Shown: piece by piece, positions 1 to 8,564 of the stretch
How the letters are laid out: each line of letters starts with the position of its first letter
How positions within the stretch are numbered: the first letter of the stretch is position 1
Source of the DNA: Lachnospiraceae bacterium
GTDB taxonomy: Bacteria > Bacillota > Clostridia > Lachnospirales > Lachnospiraceae
Reading direction: 5' to 3'
Assembly (NCBI GenBank): GCA_017938485.1
Contig: JAGBBM010000136.1
Span: forward strand, 37,036 to 101,035
Length of the DNA stretch: 64,000 nt
The notes under the pieces: generated by a model
Databases searched by the model: none
Told to the model about the DNA's origin: nothing
The model's input: the letters and a program-made list of their open reading frames with translations, nothing else
Translations under genes and position numbers: made by a program

Positions 1-782
1 AGACTCTTGTAACAGCAGGTCATATTATTATGCCTCTCGCCAAAGAAATGGGAGTTAAGATTTTACCTGTTGATAGTGAACATTCAGCTATATTCCAGTG
101 TATACATGGAGAAACTGATAATAAGATAAGCAGATTACTTATAACTGCTTCAGGTGGACCATTTAGGGGTAAGGATAGAGAGTATCTTACCAGGGTAACA
201 GTGGAGGATGCTTTAAAACATCCAAACTGGGCCATGGGAAGAAAAATAACCATAGATTCTGCTACACTTGTTAATAAGGGATTAGAGGTAATTGAAGCTA
301 AGTGGCTTTTTGATATTGAGCCAGAGGATATAGAGGTTGTTGTACAGCCCCAGAGTATAATTCATTCTATGGTTGAATTTGAAGATGGTTCCATTAAGGC
401 ACAGCTTGGAACACCAGACATGAAGTTGCCTATACAATATGCCCTTTATTATCCTAAGAGAAGATATCTAGCTGGAGATAGATTAGATTTTAAAGCTCTT
501 TCTGGGATAATTATAGATACACCTGACAAAGAGACATTTAAGGGACTTGATTTCGCTTATAATGCAATTAAGACAGGGGGCTCTATGCCAACAGTATTCA
601 ATGCTGCTAATGAGAAGGCAGTGGCATTGTTTTTAGACAAGAAGATAAGCTTTTTACAGATTTATGACATAATAAAAGCCTGTATGGATGCTCATACTCT
701 TATAGAAAATCCAGATTTAGAAGAGATTTTAAGTACAGAAGCATGGGTATATGACTATGTAGATAGGTATATGTTGGGGTAA
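1..782 (+). CDS. dxr: 1-deoxy-D-xylulose 5-phosphate reductoisomerase, C-terminal part (5'-truncated by window edge)
   Basis: Second enzyme of the MEP isoprenoid pathway; converts DXP to MEP with NADPH in the cytosol. The frame is open from the window edge (first full codon at position 3), so about 259 of the usual roughly 380 residues are visible and the NADPH-binding N-terminus is missing. The VDSEH motif carries the metal- and substrate-binding Asp, Ser and Glu known in the family, followed by IDSATLVNKGLE, which holds the second metal-binding Glu. Twelve bases separate it from rseP, and ispG of the same pathway follows; dxr-rseP-ispG-polC is a common Clostridia arrangement. The identification is firm; the start is outside the window. 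Confidence 0.96.
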   Translation, partial: TLVTAGHIIMPLAKEMGVKILPVDSEHSAIFQCIHGETDNKISRLLITASGGPFRGKDREYLTRVTVEDALKHPNWAMGRKITIDSATLVNKGLEVIEAKWLFDIEPEDIEVVVQPQSIIHSMVEFEDGSIKAQLGTPDMKLPIQYALYYPKRRYLAGDRLDFKALSGIIIDTPDKETFKGLDFAYNAIKTGGSMPTVFNAANEKAVALFLDKKISFLQIYDIIKACMDAHTLIENPDLEEILSTEAWVYDYVDRYMLG

Positions 783-794
783 AGGAGTAAGTTT

Positions 795-1847
795 ATGAAT
801 ATTATATTGATTATATTAGTATTCGGTATCATAGTGTTTTTTCATGAATTTGGACACTTTATAGTAGCGAAAGCCAATAAAATAGCAGTAAATGAGTTTT
901 CCATAGGTATGGGTCCGGCTATTTTTTCTTTCAAAAAAAATGAGACCAAGTATTCTCTTAGAATCCTTCCTTTAGGTGGATATTGTCTTATGGAAGGAGA
1001 GGAGGAAGAGTCTGATAATGAAAATGCTTTTAGCAACAAATCTGTATTAGCAAGGATAATGGTAGTAGCCGCTGGTCCCATATTCAATTTCATACTTGCT
1101 TTTGTGTTTGCTATAATTCTTGTGCATTTTACTGGATATGATCCAGCAGCTCTGTCTTATGTTAGAGAGGGAAGTGCTGCTGAGATTGCTGGTATTGAAA
1201 CTGGAGATACCATCATAAGTATGAATGGGGAAAGAATGTACAATTATAGAGAAGTATTGTTGTATATGCAACTCAATGACCCTTCTAAGCCTATTAAGAT
1301 GGTGCTTGAAAATTCAGAGGGAGAAAGATATAGCACTACTGTATATCCTATGCTCGACGAGAGTGGAGCCTATAAAATGGGAGTTATGGGCGGATACAGA
1401 GAGTCTGAGGGTATCGGTACAGATATAAAGTATGCTGCCTTAGAGCTCAGATATTGGGTTAAGGCAACGGTTACAAGCCTTAAACTAATAATAACCGGAG
1501 GGGTATCTGGCGATGAAGTTATGGGTCCTATCGGTGTTGGTGGAACTATGAATCAAATTATCGAAGAGGTTAAAGAGGAAAGTGACAGCAGAAAAGAGGC
1601 TATTATAAATATTCTTCTCAATATGCTTAACTGGTGTATACTTCTTAGTGTCAACTTAGGTGTTATGAATCTTTTGCCAATTCCGGCTCTTGATGGAGGA
1701 AGACTTCTTTTCCTTATAATTGAGGGTGTGAGACGTAAGAAGATTCCACCAGAAAAAGAAGCTTTTGTAAATATGATAGGCTTCGTATTACTTATTATTC
1801 TTATGATAGTGGTATTTTTTAATGATATAAAAAATGTGTTCTTTTAA
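795..1847 (+). CDS. rseP: RIP metalloprotease RseP (site-2 protease family M50)
   Basis: Intramembrane zinc protease that clips transmembrane anti-sigma factors or signal peptides. The HEFGH zinc motif is at residues 17-21 inside the first membrane segment, and the second active-site motif (PIPALDGGRL) lies near residue 295 within the C-terminal membrane segments. A PDZ domain sits between them at about residues 115-190. The length of 350 residues fits Gram-positive RseP/RasP. The start is an ATG behind AAAGGAG at 781-787. It sits between dxr and ispG as in many Firmicutes. Substrates cannot be told from the sequence; in Bacillus the homologue cuts RsiW and FtsL. Confidence 0.95.
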   Translation: MNIILIILVFGIIVFFHEFGHFIVAKANKIAVNEFSIGMGPAIFSFKKNETKYSLRILPLGGYCLMEGEEEESDNENAFSNKSVLARIMVVAAGPIFNFILAFVFAIILVHFTGYDPAALSYVREGSAAEIAGIETGDTIISMNGERMYNYREVLLYMQLNDPSKPIKMVLENSEGERYSTTVYPMLDESGAYKMGVMGGYRESEGIGTDIKYAALELRYWVKATVTSLKLIITGGVSGDEVMGPIGVGGTMNQIIEEVKEESDSRKEAIINILLNMLNWCILLSVNLGVMNLLPIPALDGGRLLFLIIEGVRRKKIPPEKEAFVNMIGFVLLIILMIVVFFNDIKNVFF

Positions 1848-1882
1848 GGTGATATAACATCTTTGTCTGGAGGTAAATATAT

Positions 1883-2947
1883 ATGCTTACACATAGAGAG
1901 CAAACTAAGGTTATCCATATTGGCAATGCAAAGATTGGAGGAGGTAATCCAATTCTTATTCAGTCTATGACAAATACTGATACAGCAGATATTAGGGCTA
2001 CGGTAGAACAGATAAAAAGATTAGAGGAGGCAGGCTGTCAGATTATTAGGTCTACTGCCAACAACGAGGCTTCTGCCCGTGCTTTCGATGAGATAAAAAA
2101 GCATATAAACATTCCTATAGTTGCAGACATACATTTTGACTACAAGATGGCTATACTTGCTATGGAATGTGGAGCTGATAAGATAAGAATCAATCCAGGC
2201 AACATAGGCGGCGAAGATAATCTTAAAAAGGTTGTTGCCGTTGCCAAATCAAAGAATATCCCAATAAGAGTTGGTGTCAATTCTGGTTCTTTGGAAAAAG
2301 CACTTGTGGAAAAATATGGTGGTGTAACAGCCGAGGGTATAGTTGAGAGCGCCTTGGATAAAGTTTCTATGATTGAGCGCTGCGATTATGACAATATGGT
2401 CATAAGCATTAAGTCATCAGATGTTATGATGTGTGTAAAGGCTCATGAGATAATTGCAGAAAAGACTAAGTATCCACTTCATGTTGGAATTACGGAGTCA
2501 GGAACTGTTTATAGGGGTAATATTAAGTCTGCAGTAGGTCTTGGTCTTATACTGGTACAAGGCATAGGTGATACTATAAGAGTATCTCTTACCAGTGATC
2601 CTGTGGAGGAGATAGTTTCAGCCAAAACTATACTTAGAACTCTTAATTTAAGACGTGAAGGCATTGAACTTGTTTCCTGTCCGACCTGTGGAAGAACCAA
2701 GATTGACCTTATTGGGCTTGCAGGAAAGGTGGAAACGCTTATACAGGAGTATGACCACCTAAACATCAAGGTTGCAGTTATGGGATGCGCTGTAAATGGT
2801 CCTGGTGAAGCAAAAGAAGCAGATCTTGGCGTAGCCGGCGGTGACGGTGAAGGATTATTATTTAAAAAGGGAGTTATTGTTAAGAAACTCCCACAGGAAG
2901 AGTTACTTGGAGCACTTAAGTGGGAATTAGATAACTGGGAGGATTAA
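1883..2947 (+). CDS. ispG: 4-hydroxy-3-methylbut-2-enyl diphosphate synthase (GcpE/IspG)
   Basis: Penultimate step of the MEP pathway: reductive ring opening of MEcPP to HMBPP using a [4Fe-4S] cluster. The 354 residues match the short bacterial form (TIM barrel plus C-terminal cluster domain). The cluster ligands are visible as SCPTCG near residue 265 and GCAVNGPGE near residue 306, the last Glu being the unusual fourth ligand known in the family. The ATG at 1883 is preceded by TGGAGG at 1868-1873. The stop is four bases before the polC start, and the polC ribosome-binding site lies inside the last ispG codons, which suggests coupled translation. Confidence 0.96.
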   Translation: MLTHREQTKVIHIGNAKIGGGNPILIQSMTNTDTADIRATVEQIKRLEEAGCQIIRSTANNEASARAFDEIKKHINIPIVADIHFDYKMAILAMECGADKIRINPGNIGGEDNLKKVVAVAKSKNIPIRVGVNSGSLEKALVEKYGGVTAEGIVESALDKVSMIERCDYDNMVISIKSSDVMMCVKAHEIIAEKTKYPLHVGITESGTVYRGNIKSAVGLGLILVQGIGDTIRVSLTSDPVEEIVSAKTILRTLNLRREGIELVSCPTCGRTKIDLIGLAGKVETLIQEYDHLNIKVAVMGCAVNGPGEAKEADLGVAGGDGEGLLFKKGVIVKKLPQEELLGALKWELDNWED

Positions 2948-2950
2948 AGT

Positions 2951-5900
2951 TTGGAGAAGAAACTATTTAGAGAAGTTTTTCCAGGCTTGAAATTAGATAG
3001 AGACTTAGATGACCTTTTAGGACAAACTGAGGTGGAGAATATAACCATGTTCAAATCAGAAAAGAAGATGGTTATTTCTATTTCAAGCCACAATTTAATA
3101 GCGAAGAAGCTGATAAAAAAAGCTGAAGAAAAGATAAAAGAGTTTGTGTTTGGACCTCGCTCGGGAGAGACTTGTGTTATAAAGGAACGTTTTATTCTCT
3201 CAAAACAATATAAACTCAAGCATCTGACGGATATATATAAGGATAGCTTTCTTGAGGAGATAAAAGATATAAGCTATGTGGATTTCAGACTTCTTGACAG
3301 AGCAGAGTGGTATTATAACGACAATATTTTAACTCTTGCTCTAGAGGATACTCATCTTGCAAGGAGTCATTCTGACAAGATTAAAGCTTATCTTGAGACC
3401 ACATATAAAGAACGCTTTGGAATGGAAGTTCAGATTGGTTTTAATTATACCGAGGAACAAAAGACTAAGCTTAGAGAGGCAAATGAAAAAAGGCTCAAGA
3501 TTGAGCTTGCAGCTATTGAAGCAAATCAGCAACAACTTAATAAAGATGTTCAGGAAGAATCTACTTCTACTGATGTAGAATCAAAGAAAAATGAAGAAAA
3601 TGTTGCTAAAAAACAAGAGGAAGCAAGTGCTGCATCAAAGAGTGTTGAAGAAAAAACACCGGAAAAGAAGGAACAGACTAAAGCAGATTATGGTAAGAAA
3701 AAAGCTTCTTCTCAAGATCCGGATGTATTCTATGGACGTAATTGTGAGGGAGATATTGTTCCGATTAGTGATTTGTATGACGGTATTGGCCCGGTATGTA
3801 TACATGGACAGGTTATTTTTCTTGAGGATAGAGAGCTTAAGAGTGGTAAATTTATCATAAGTGGTAATATAACTGATTTTACAGACACTATTGGATTTAA
3901 GGTCTTTGTTGGTCCAGATGATAGGGAGCCTATGCTTGATGAGCTTAAGAAGGGTAAGTTCTACATAATTAAGGGTGTTCCTATGTATGATTCCTATGCA
4001 AGAGAGGTTTCTGTTTCCTCTATAACAGGTATTAAACCAGCTAATGATTTCAGAGTTAAACGTGTGGATACATCCATAGAGAAACGAGTTGAACTACATC
4101 TTCACACTGTTATGAGTGAGATGGATAGTGTTGTGGATATAGGCAAGGTAATTGCCAGAGCCAAAGAGTGGGGACACAAGGCAATTGCTATTACTGATCA
4201 TGGTTGTGTTCAGGCATTCCCAGTGGCAAATCACTGTGTTAAGCCGGATGAAGACTTTAAGATTATCTATGGAGTGGAAGGCTATTTCGTAGATGACTTA
4301 AAAGATTTGGTTGTAAATGATAAGGGACAGAGCATAGATTCAGAATATGTGGTTTTTGATATTGAAACCACTGGATTAAGTCCTAGATTTAACAAGATTA
4401 TAGAGATTGGCGCAGTTAGAATTAAGGACGGAAAGATTCAGGATAAATTCTCACAGTTTGTAAATCCTGAAGTACCTATACCATATTCTATTACTAAGCT
4501 CACATCCATAAATGACAATATGGTATTAGAAGCGCCAACTATAGAAGAGGTTCTGCCACGATTCTTTGAATTTGTGGGAGATGCTATTTTAGTCGCCCAT
4601 AATGCCAGCTTTGATACAGGCTTTATTAAGGAATTTGCAAAAAGACAAGGACTTCCTTTTGATTATACCATAGTTGATACTATGACTCTTGCCCATATTC
4701 TTATACCAGAGCTTGGAAAGTATACATTAGATAGGCTTTGTAAGCAGTTTAATGTGTCCTTGGAAAATCATCACAGAGCCTGTGATGATGCGGCTGCCAC
4801 TGCAGAGATATTTGTTAAGATGCTTAATATGATTCATAAAAAGGATGTCCACACTATAAAGGAACTTAATGTAATGGGTTCTGCGTCTCCTGAATCAATT
4901 AAGAAGGCAAAGACATATCACGGAATTATTTTAGTTAAAAATGATGTGGGTAGAGTTAATTTGTACAGATTGATTTCTGAGTCACACATAAACTATTTTA
5001 ACAGAAGACCTAGAATTCCAAAGAGTCTCATTAATAAGTATAGAGAAGGTCTTATTATAGGTTCTGCCTGTGAGGCGGGAGAGCTTTATCAGGCTATGCT
5101 TTACAATAACAGCGAGGATGAAATTACAAGGCTTGCCAACTTCTATGATTATTACGAGATTCAGCCTAATGGCAACAATATGTTTATGCTTGAAAAAGAG
5201 AGTGCTCCTGTAGAAACTGTTGAAGATTTAGAGGAGATTAACAAACGTATTGTGGATTTGGGAAAACAGTTTAATAAACCGGTTGTGGCAACCTGCGATG
5301 TTCATTTCCTAGACCCGGAAGATGAGATATATAGAAGAATTATAATGGCTGGAAAGGGTTTTGATGATGCGGATAATCAACCACCACTATATTATAGAAC
5401 TACTGAGGAAATGCTGGAAGAATTTGCATATCTTGGAGGTGACCTGGCGAAGGAAGTTGTTATAACCAATACCAATAAGATAGCAGATATGGTGGAGAAG
5501 ATATCTCCTGTAAGACCAGATAAACAACCTCCTATCATTGAGAATTCTGATGAGACCTTAACTAATATATGTTACGATAAGGCACACGAGATATATGGAC
5601 CAGACTTACCTGATATAGTTGTAAAGCGTCTGGAAAAGGAGCTTAATTCTATTATAACTAATGGATTTGCGGTTATGTACATAATTGCTCAAAAGCTGGT
5701 TTGGCGTTCTAATGACGATGGATATTTGGTTGGCTCGAGAGGTTCTGTAGGTTCTTCTTTTGTTGCCACTATGGCAGGTATTACAGAGGTTAACCCACTT
5801 CCTGCTCATTATATATGTCCACATTGTTATTATACAGATTTTGATTCTGAGGCAGTAAAGCCATATCAGATGCAGGGTCAGTCTGGCTGTGATATGCCGG

Positions 5901-7432
5901 ATATGGACTGCCCAAAGTGTGGCACTAAGATGATAAAAGAAGGCCATGATATACCATTTGAGACTTTCCTTGGTTTCAAGGGAGATAAGGAACCGGATAT
6001 AGACCTTAACTTTTCCGGAGAGTATCAGCCTAAGGCTCATGCTTACACAGAGGAACTTTTTGGTAAGGGTAAGGCCTTTAGAGCGGGAACCATAGGTACT
6101 ATGGCGGAGAAGACTGCATTTGGATTTGTATACAATTATTACAAGGATAAAGGTGAAGAAAAAAGACGCTGCGAGATGGAGAGACTTGCCCTTGGTTGTA
6201 CAGGTGTAAAGAGAACAACAGGACAGCACCCGGGTGGTATGATAGTACTTCCTTCCCATGAGGAGATATACTCATTTACACCTATTCAGAAACCGGCAAA
6301 TGATATGTCTACAGACATAATTACCACCCATTTCGAATATCACTCAATTGACCATAACTTGCTCAAACTTGATATTCTGGGACACGATGATCCTACCATG
6401 ATTAGAAGACTGGAGGATTTGACAGGCCTTGATGCAAAGACTATTCCTCTTGATGATAAGACAGTTATGTCCTTATTCCACAGTACAGAGGCCCTTGGTA
6501 TTAGCCCAGAAGATATAGGTGGAACTAAGCTTGGCTCTCTTGGCGTGCCGGAGTTTGGTACAGAGTTTGCCATGCAGATGCTTATTGATGCCAATCCACA
6601 GAATTTCTCGGATTTGGTTAGAATAGCAGGTCTTTCTCATGGTACAGACGTGTGGCTTGGAAATGCCCAGACTCTTATACAAGAGGGAAAATGCGTTCTT
6701 GGAACAGCCATATGTACCAGAGATGATATTATGATATATCTTATTAATATGGGCTTGGAATCAGGACTTGCTTTTACCATTATGGAGAGTGTTCGTAAGG
6801 GAAAAGGTCTAAAACCTGAGTGGGAGGAAGAAATGACTGCCCATGGTGTGCCTGATTGGTATATTTGGTCCTGTAAGAAGATTAAGTATATGTTCCCTAA
6901 GGCTCATGCTGCTGCCTATGTTATGATGGGTTGGAGAGTGGCGTACTATAAGGTGAACTATCCTTTGGCGTATTATACAGCTTTCTTTAGTATTAGAGCA
7001 TCAGCCTTTGACTATAAGCTTATGTGTCAGGGTAAGGAAGCTTTGGAGGCAAATCTTAAAGAACTTCAAAAAACTGATAAGAATAATCAGACCGCTACAG
7101 TTAAGGATACTATAAGGGATATGAAAATTGTTCAGGAAATGTATGCCCGTGGTATTGAGTTTATGCCTATTGACTTATATAGAGCTGACGCAGAAAGATT
7201 CCAGATAATTGATGGTAAGATAATGCCAAGTTTTGGTTCCTTGCCAGGAATGGGTGCTAAAGCGGCTAAACAGCTACAGGAAGCAGCGGCTGAGGGTCCA
7301 TTTATATCTAAGGAGGATATTAGGATCAGAGGAAAAGTTTCTAAGACTATATTAGATGATATGGAAGCATTGGGACTGCTGGGAGATTTGCCAGATACTA
7401 ACCAGTATGATTTCTTTAGTATGCTTCAATAA
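2951..7432 (+). CDS. polC: DNA polymerase III alpha subunit, PolC type
   Basis: Main replicative polymerase of low-GC Gram-positives. 1493 residues, slightly longer than the usual 1430-1450, mostly from a Lys/Glu/Ser-rich linker at about 195-255. Domains in order: N-terminal tau-binding region; OB fold about 268-345; PHP part with HLHT near 380; inserted DEDD proofreading exonuclease starting at FDIETTGLS near 468 and ending at HRACDDAAA near 606; four-cysteine zinc module at 955-992; polymerase catalytic motif PDIDLNFSGEYQ near 1015; helix-hairpin-helix and C-terminal region. The start is TTG, chosen because GGGAGG at 2937-2942 is well spaced from it. No clear terminator follows; a new promoter begins at 7437. 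Confidence 0.97.
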   Translation: MEKKLFREVFPGLKLDRDLDDLLGQTEVENITMFKSEKKMVISISSHNLIAKKLIKKAEEKIKEFVFGPRSGETCVIKERFILSKQYKLKHLTDIYKDSFLEEIKDISYVDFRLLDRAEWYYNDNILTLALEDTHLARSHSDKIKAYLETTYKERFGMEVQIGFNYTEEQKTKLREANEKRLKIELAAIEANQQQLNKDVQEESTSTDVESKKNEENVAKKQEEASAASKSVEEKTPEKKEQTKADYGKKKASSQDPDVFYGRNCEGDIVPISDLYDGIGPVCIHGQVIFLEDRELKSGKFIISGNITDFTDTIGFKVFVGPDDREPMLDELKKGKFYIIKGVPMYDSYAREVSVSSITGIKPANDFRVKRVDTSIEKRVELHLHTVMSEMDSVVDIGKVIARAKEWGHKAIAITDHGCVQAFPVANHCVKPDEDFKIIYGVEGYFVDDLKDLVVNDKGQSIDSEYVVFDIETTGLSPRFNKIIEIGAVRIKDGKIQDKFSQFVNPEVPIPYSITKLTSINDNMVLEAPTIEEVLPRFFEFVGDAILVAHNASFDTGFIKEFAKRQGLPFDYTIVDTMTLAHILIPELGKYTLDRLCKQFNVSLENHHRACDDAAATAEIFVKMLNMIHKKDVHTIKELNVMGSASPESIKKAKTYHGIILVKNDVGRVNLYRLISESHINYFNRRPRIPKSLINKYREGLIIGSACEAGELYQAMLYNNSEDEITRLANFYDYYEIQPNGNNMFMLEKESAPVETVEDLEEINKRIVDLGKQFNKPVVATCDVHFLDPEDEIYRRIIMAGKGFDDADNQPPLYYRTTEEMLEEFAYLGGDLAKEVVITNTNKIADMVEKISPVRPDKQPPIIENSDETLTNICYDKAHEIYGPDLPDIVVKRLEKELNSIITNGFAVMYIIAQKLVWRSNDDGYLVGSRGSVGSSFVATMAGITEVNPLPAHYICPHCYYTDFDSEAVKPYQMQGQSGCDMPDMDCPKCGTKMIKEGHDIPFETFLGFKGDKEPDIDLNFSGEYQPKAHAYTEELFGKGKAFRAGTIGTMAEKTAFGFVYNYYKDKGEEKRRCEMERLALGCTGVKRTTGQHPGGMIVLPSHEEIYSFTPIQKPANDMSTDIITTHFEYHSIDHNLLKLDILGHDDPTMIRRLEDLTGLDAKTIPLDDKTVMSLFHSTEALGISPEDIGGTKLGSLGVPEFGTEFAMQMLIDANPQNFSDLVRIAGLSHGTDVWLGNAQTLIQEGKCVLGTAICTRDDIMIYLINMGLESGLAFTIMESVRKGKGLKPEWEEEMTAHGVPDWYIWSCKKIKYMFPKAHAAAYVMMGWRVAYYKVNYPLAYYTAFFSIRASAFDYKLMCQGKEALEANLKELQKTDKNNQTATVKDTIRDMKIVQEMYARGIEFMPIDLYRADAERFQIIDGKIMPSFGSLPGMGAKAAKQLQEAAAEGPFISKEDIRIRGKVSKTILDDMEALGLLGDLPDTNQYDFFSMLQ

Positions 7433-7436
7433 AGAG

Positions 7437-7465
7437 TTGCTATTTTCATACAAATATATTAAAAT
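7437..7465 (+). promoter_or_regulatory. Predicted SigA promoter for the ireB-ruvX-rnjA run
   Basis: TTGCTA at 7437-7442, a 17-base spacer and TAAAAT at 7460-7465, immediately after the polC stop codon and 29 bases before the ireB start. No internal terminator is seen downstream until 14262, so this could drive the whole ireB to U32 run. Confidence 0.55.
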
Positions 7466-7494
7466 AACACTATATGTTTAAAGGACGTGAGGAT

Positions 7495-7752
7495 ATGAGT
7501 AATCAAAACACCCAAGATATAGGTATAATTAGAGAGACTATGATAGAAGTTCCGGATATACTTGCCCAGGTATATGAGGCTTTATCAGAAAAAGGTTATA
7601 ATCCAGTCAGTCAGATAGTTGGATATGTTATGAGTGGTGACCCTACATACATCACCAGCTATAAGAATGCAAGAAGCCTTATTATGAAGGCGGAGCGTGA
7701 CGAGATTATAGAAGTTCTTCTTGAAAACTATATTGACACAAGATTAAAGTAA
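7495..7752 (+). CDS. ireB: IreB family regulatory phosphoprotein (UPF0297/DUF965, YrzL)
   Basis: Small cytosolic protein of 85 residues; the Enterococcus homologue IreB is phosphorylated by the PASTA kinase IreK and negatively affects cephalosporin resistance. The hallmark stretch [19 protein letters not shown] and the following SYKNARSLI segment are clear. I chose the ATG at 7495 because it gives the usual family length and has AAGGA nine bases upstream; an ATG at 7474 would add seven untypical residues. It heads the conserved ireB-ruvX-DUF1292 trio (yrzL-yrrK-yrzB in Bacillus). The usual N-terminal phospho-threonine region is divergent here. Confidence 0.9.
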   Translation: MSNQNTQDIGIIRETMIEVPDILAQVYEALSEKGYNPVSQIVGYVMSGDPTYITSYKNARSLIMKAERDEIIEVLLENYIDTRLK

Positions 7753-7770
7753 ACATACTTAACTAACTAT

Positions 7771-7813
7771 GGATATAGTCATACCAATAGGGTCCTATCG
7801 GCTGATTATATCC
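7771..7813 (+). other. Long imperfect hairpin between ireB and ruvX
   Basis: The arms 7771-7790 and 7794-7813 are nearly complementary: GGATATA pairs with TATATCC at the base, TCA with TGA in the middle and ATAG with CTAT at the tip, with one G-U pair and two small interruptions. No T-run follows, so it is not a standard terminator. It ends 21 bases before the ruvX start codon. Confidence 0.6.
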
Positions 7814-7834
7814 TTAATTAGTGTGAGGGATAAT

Positions 7835-8269
7835 ATGAGAATAATAGGATTAGACTACGGGACAAAAACAGTGGGAGTTGCCCTTTCTGACGAGAATCAG
7901 ATTATAGCCTCTCCTCATATAACTATTGAGAGAAAACACGCTACTAAACTTAGACAAACCTACGCTCAGATAGAAGAGATAATAAGAGAGTATGAGGTTG
8001 GGCTTATTGTGCTTGGTTTTCCAAAGAATATGAATAACACAGAGGGAGAGCGAGCAGAGGCAACCAAAGATTTCGCAGAGAATTTGGAAAGACGTACAGG
8101 TATAGAAGTTCGCTTAGTTGATGAAAGACTTACAACTATGCAGGCGGATCGTATATTAGATGCAACAGGTGTTGCTCAAAGTGCCAGAAAAGAACACATA
8201 GATAAGATGGCGGCAGCCATTATTTTACAGAGTTTTTTGGATATGAAGAAGAACGAAGAAGATATATAG
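7835..8269 (+). CDS. ruvX: Putative Holliday junction resolvase / pre-16S rRNA nuclease (YqgF/RuvX)
   Basis: RNase H-fold nuclease of 144 residues; homologues process the 5' end of 16S rRNA and have been proposed to resolve Holliday junctions. The first catalytic Asp is in GLDYGTKTVGVA at the N-terminus, the second acidic site follows the strand ending LVLGFPKNM, and VDERLTT carries further conserved acidic and Thr residues. The ATG at 7835 with GTGAGGG upstream gives the standard N-terminus; the frame extends upstream through the intergenic hairpin to an ATG at 7769, which I reject. It is the second gene of the conserved ireB-ruvX-DUF1292 set. Confidence 0.93.
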   Translation: MRIIGLDYGTKTVGVALSDENQIIASPHITIERKHATKLRQTYAQIEEIIREYEVGLIVLGFPKNMNNTEGERAEATKDFAENLERRTGIEVRLVDERLTTMQADRILDATGVAQSARKEHIDKMAAAIILQSFLDMKKNEEDI

Positions 8270-8292
8270 GTTAGATTTTGTGAGGTAGGAAC

Positions 8293-8562
8293 ATGGAAGA
8301 TATGAATTACGATAAGATAGTATTTGAGTCAGAGGATGGAGATGAAGAATTTTACATTCTTGAGCAGACTATGCTTGCAGGAGTTAATTATTTGTTAGTT
8401 ACTGATGATATAGACAGTGAGGAAGGAAGCTTTCTTATATTGAAAGAGGAAAAGGGAGACGAGGAGTTCGTTTCCTATGATATCGTTGAAGACGAAAAGG
8501 AACTTAAGGCAGTAATTTCTATATTTGATGAATTACTGGAAGACTTTGATTTGGAGGTATAG
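8293..8562 (+). CDS. DUF1292 family protein (YrzB-like)
   Basis: Acidic 89-residue protein of the DUF1292 family, recognised by the alternating acidic and hydrophobic pattern (FESEDGDEEFYILEQ, then a middle SFLILKEEKG strand) and by its position directly after ruvX, as yrzB follows yrrK in Bacillus. The function of the family is not known; the proteins are soluble and have no catalytic motif. The start ATG is preceded by TGAGGTAGG. Its stop is two bases before the rnjA start, and the rnjA ribosome-binding site is within its last codons, so the two are probably translationally coupled. Confidence 0.88.
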   Translation: MEDMNYDKIVFESEDGDEEFYILEQTMLAGVNYLLVTDDIDSEEGSFLILKEEKGDEEFVSYDIVEDEKELKAVISIFDELLEDFDLEV

Positions 8563-8564
8563 AT

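Noticed and set aside
5606-6259. 217-codon open frame on the minus strand inside polC
   Set aside because: It lies wholly within a well-supported coding gene on the other strand, has no ribosome-binding site and its translation has no family pattern; a shadow of biased codon use.
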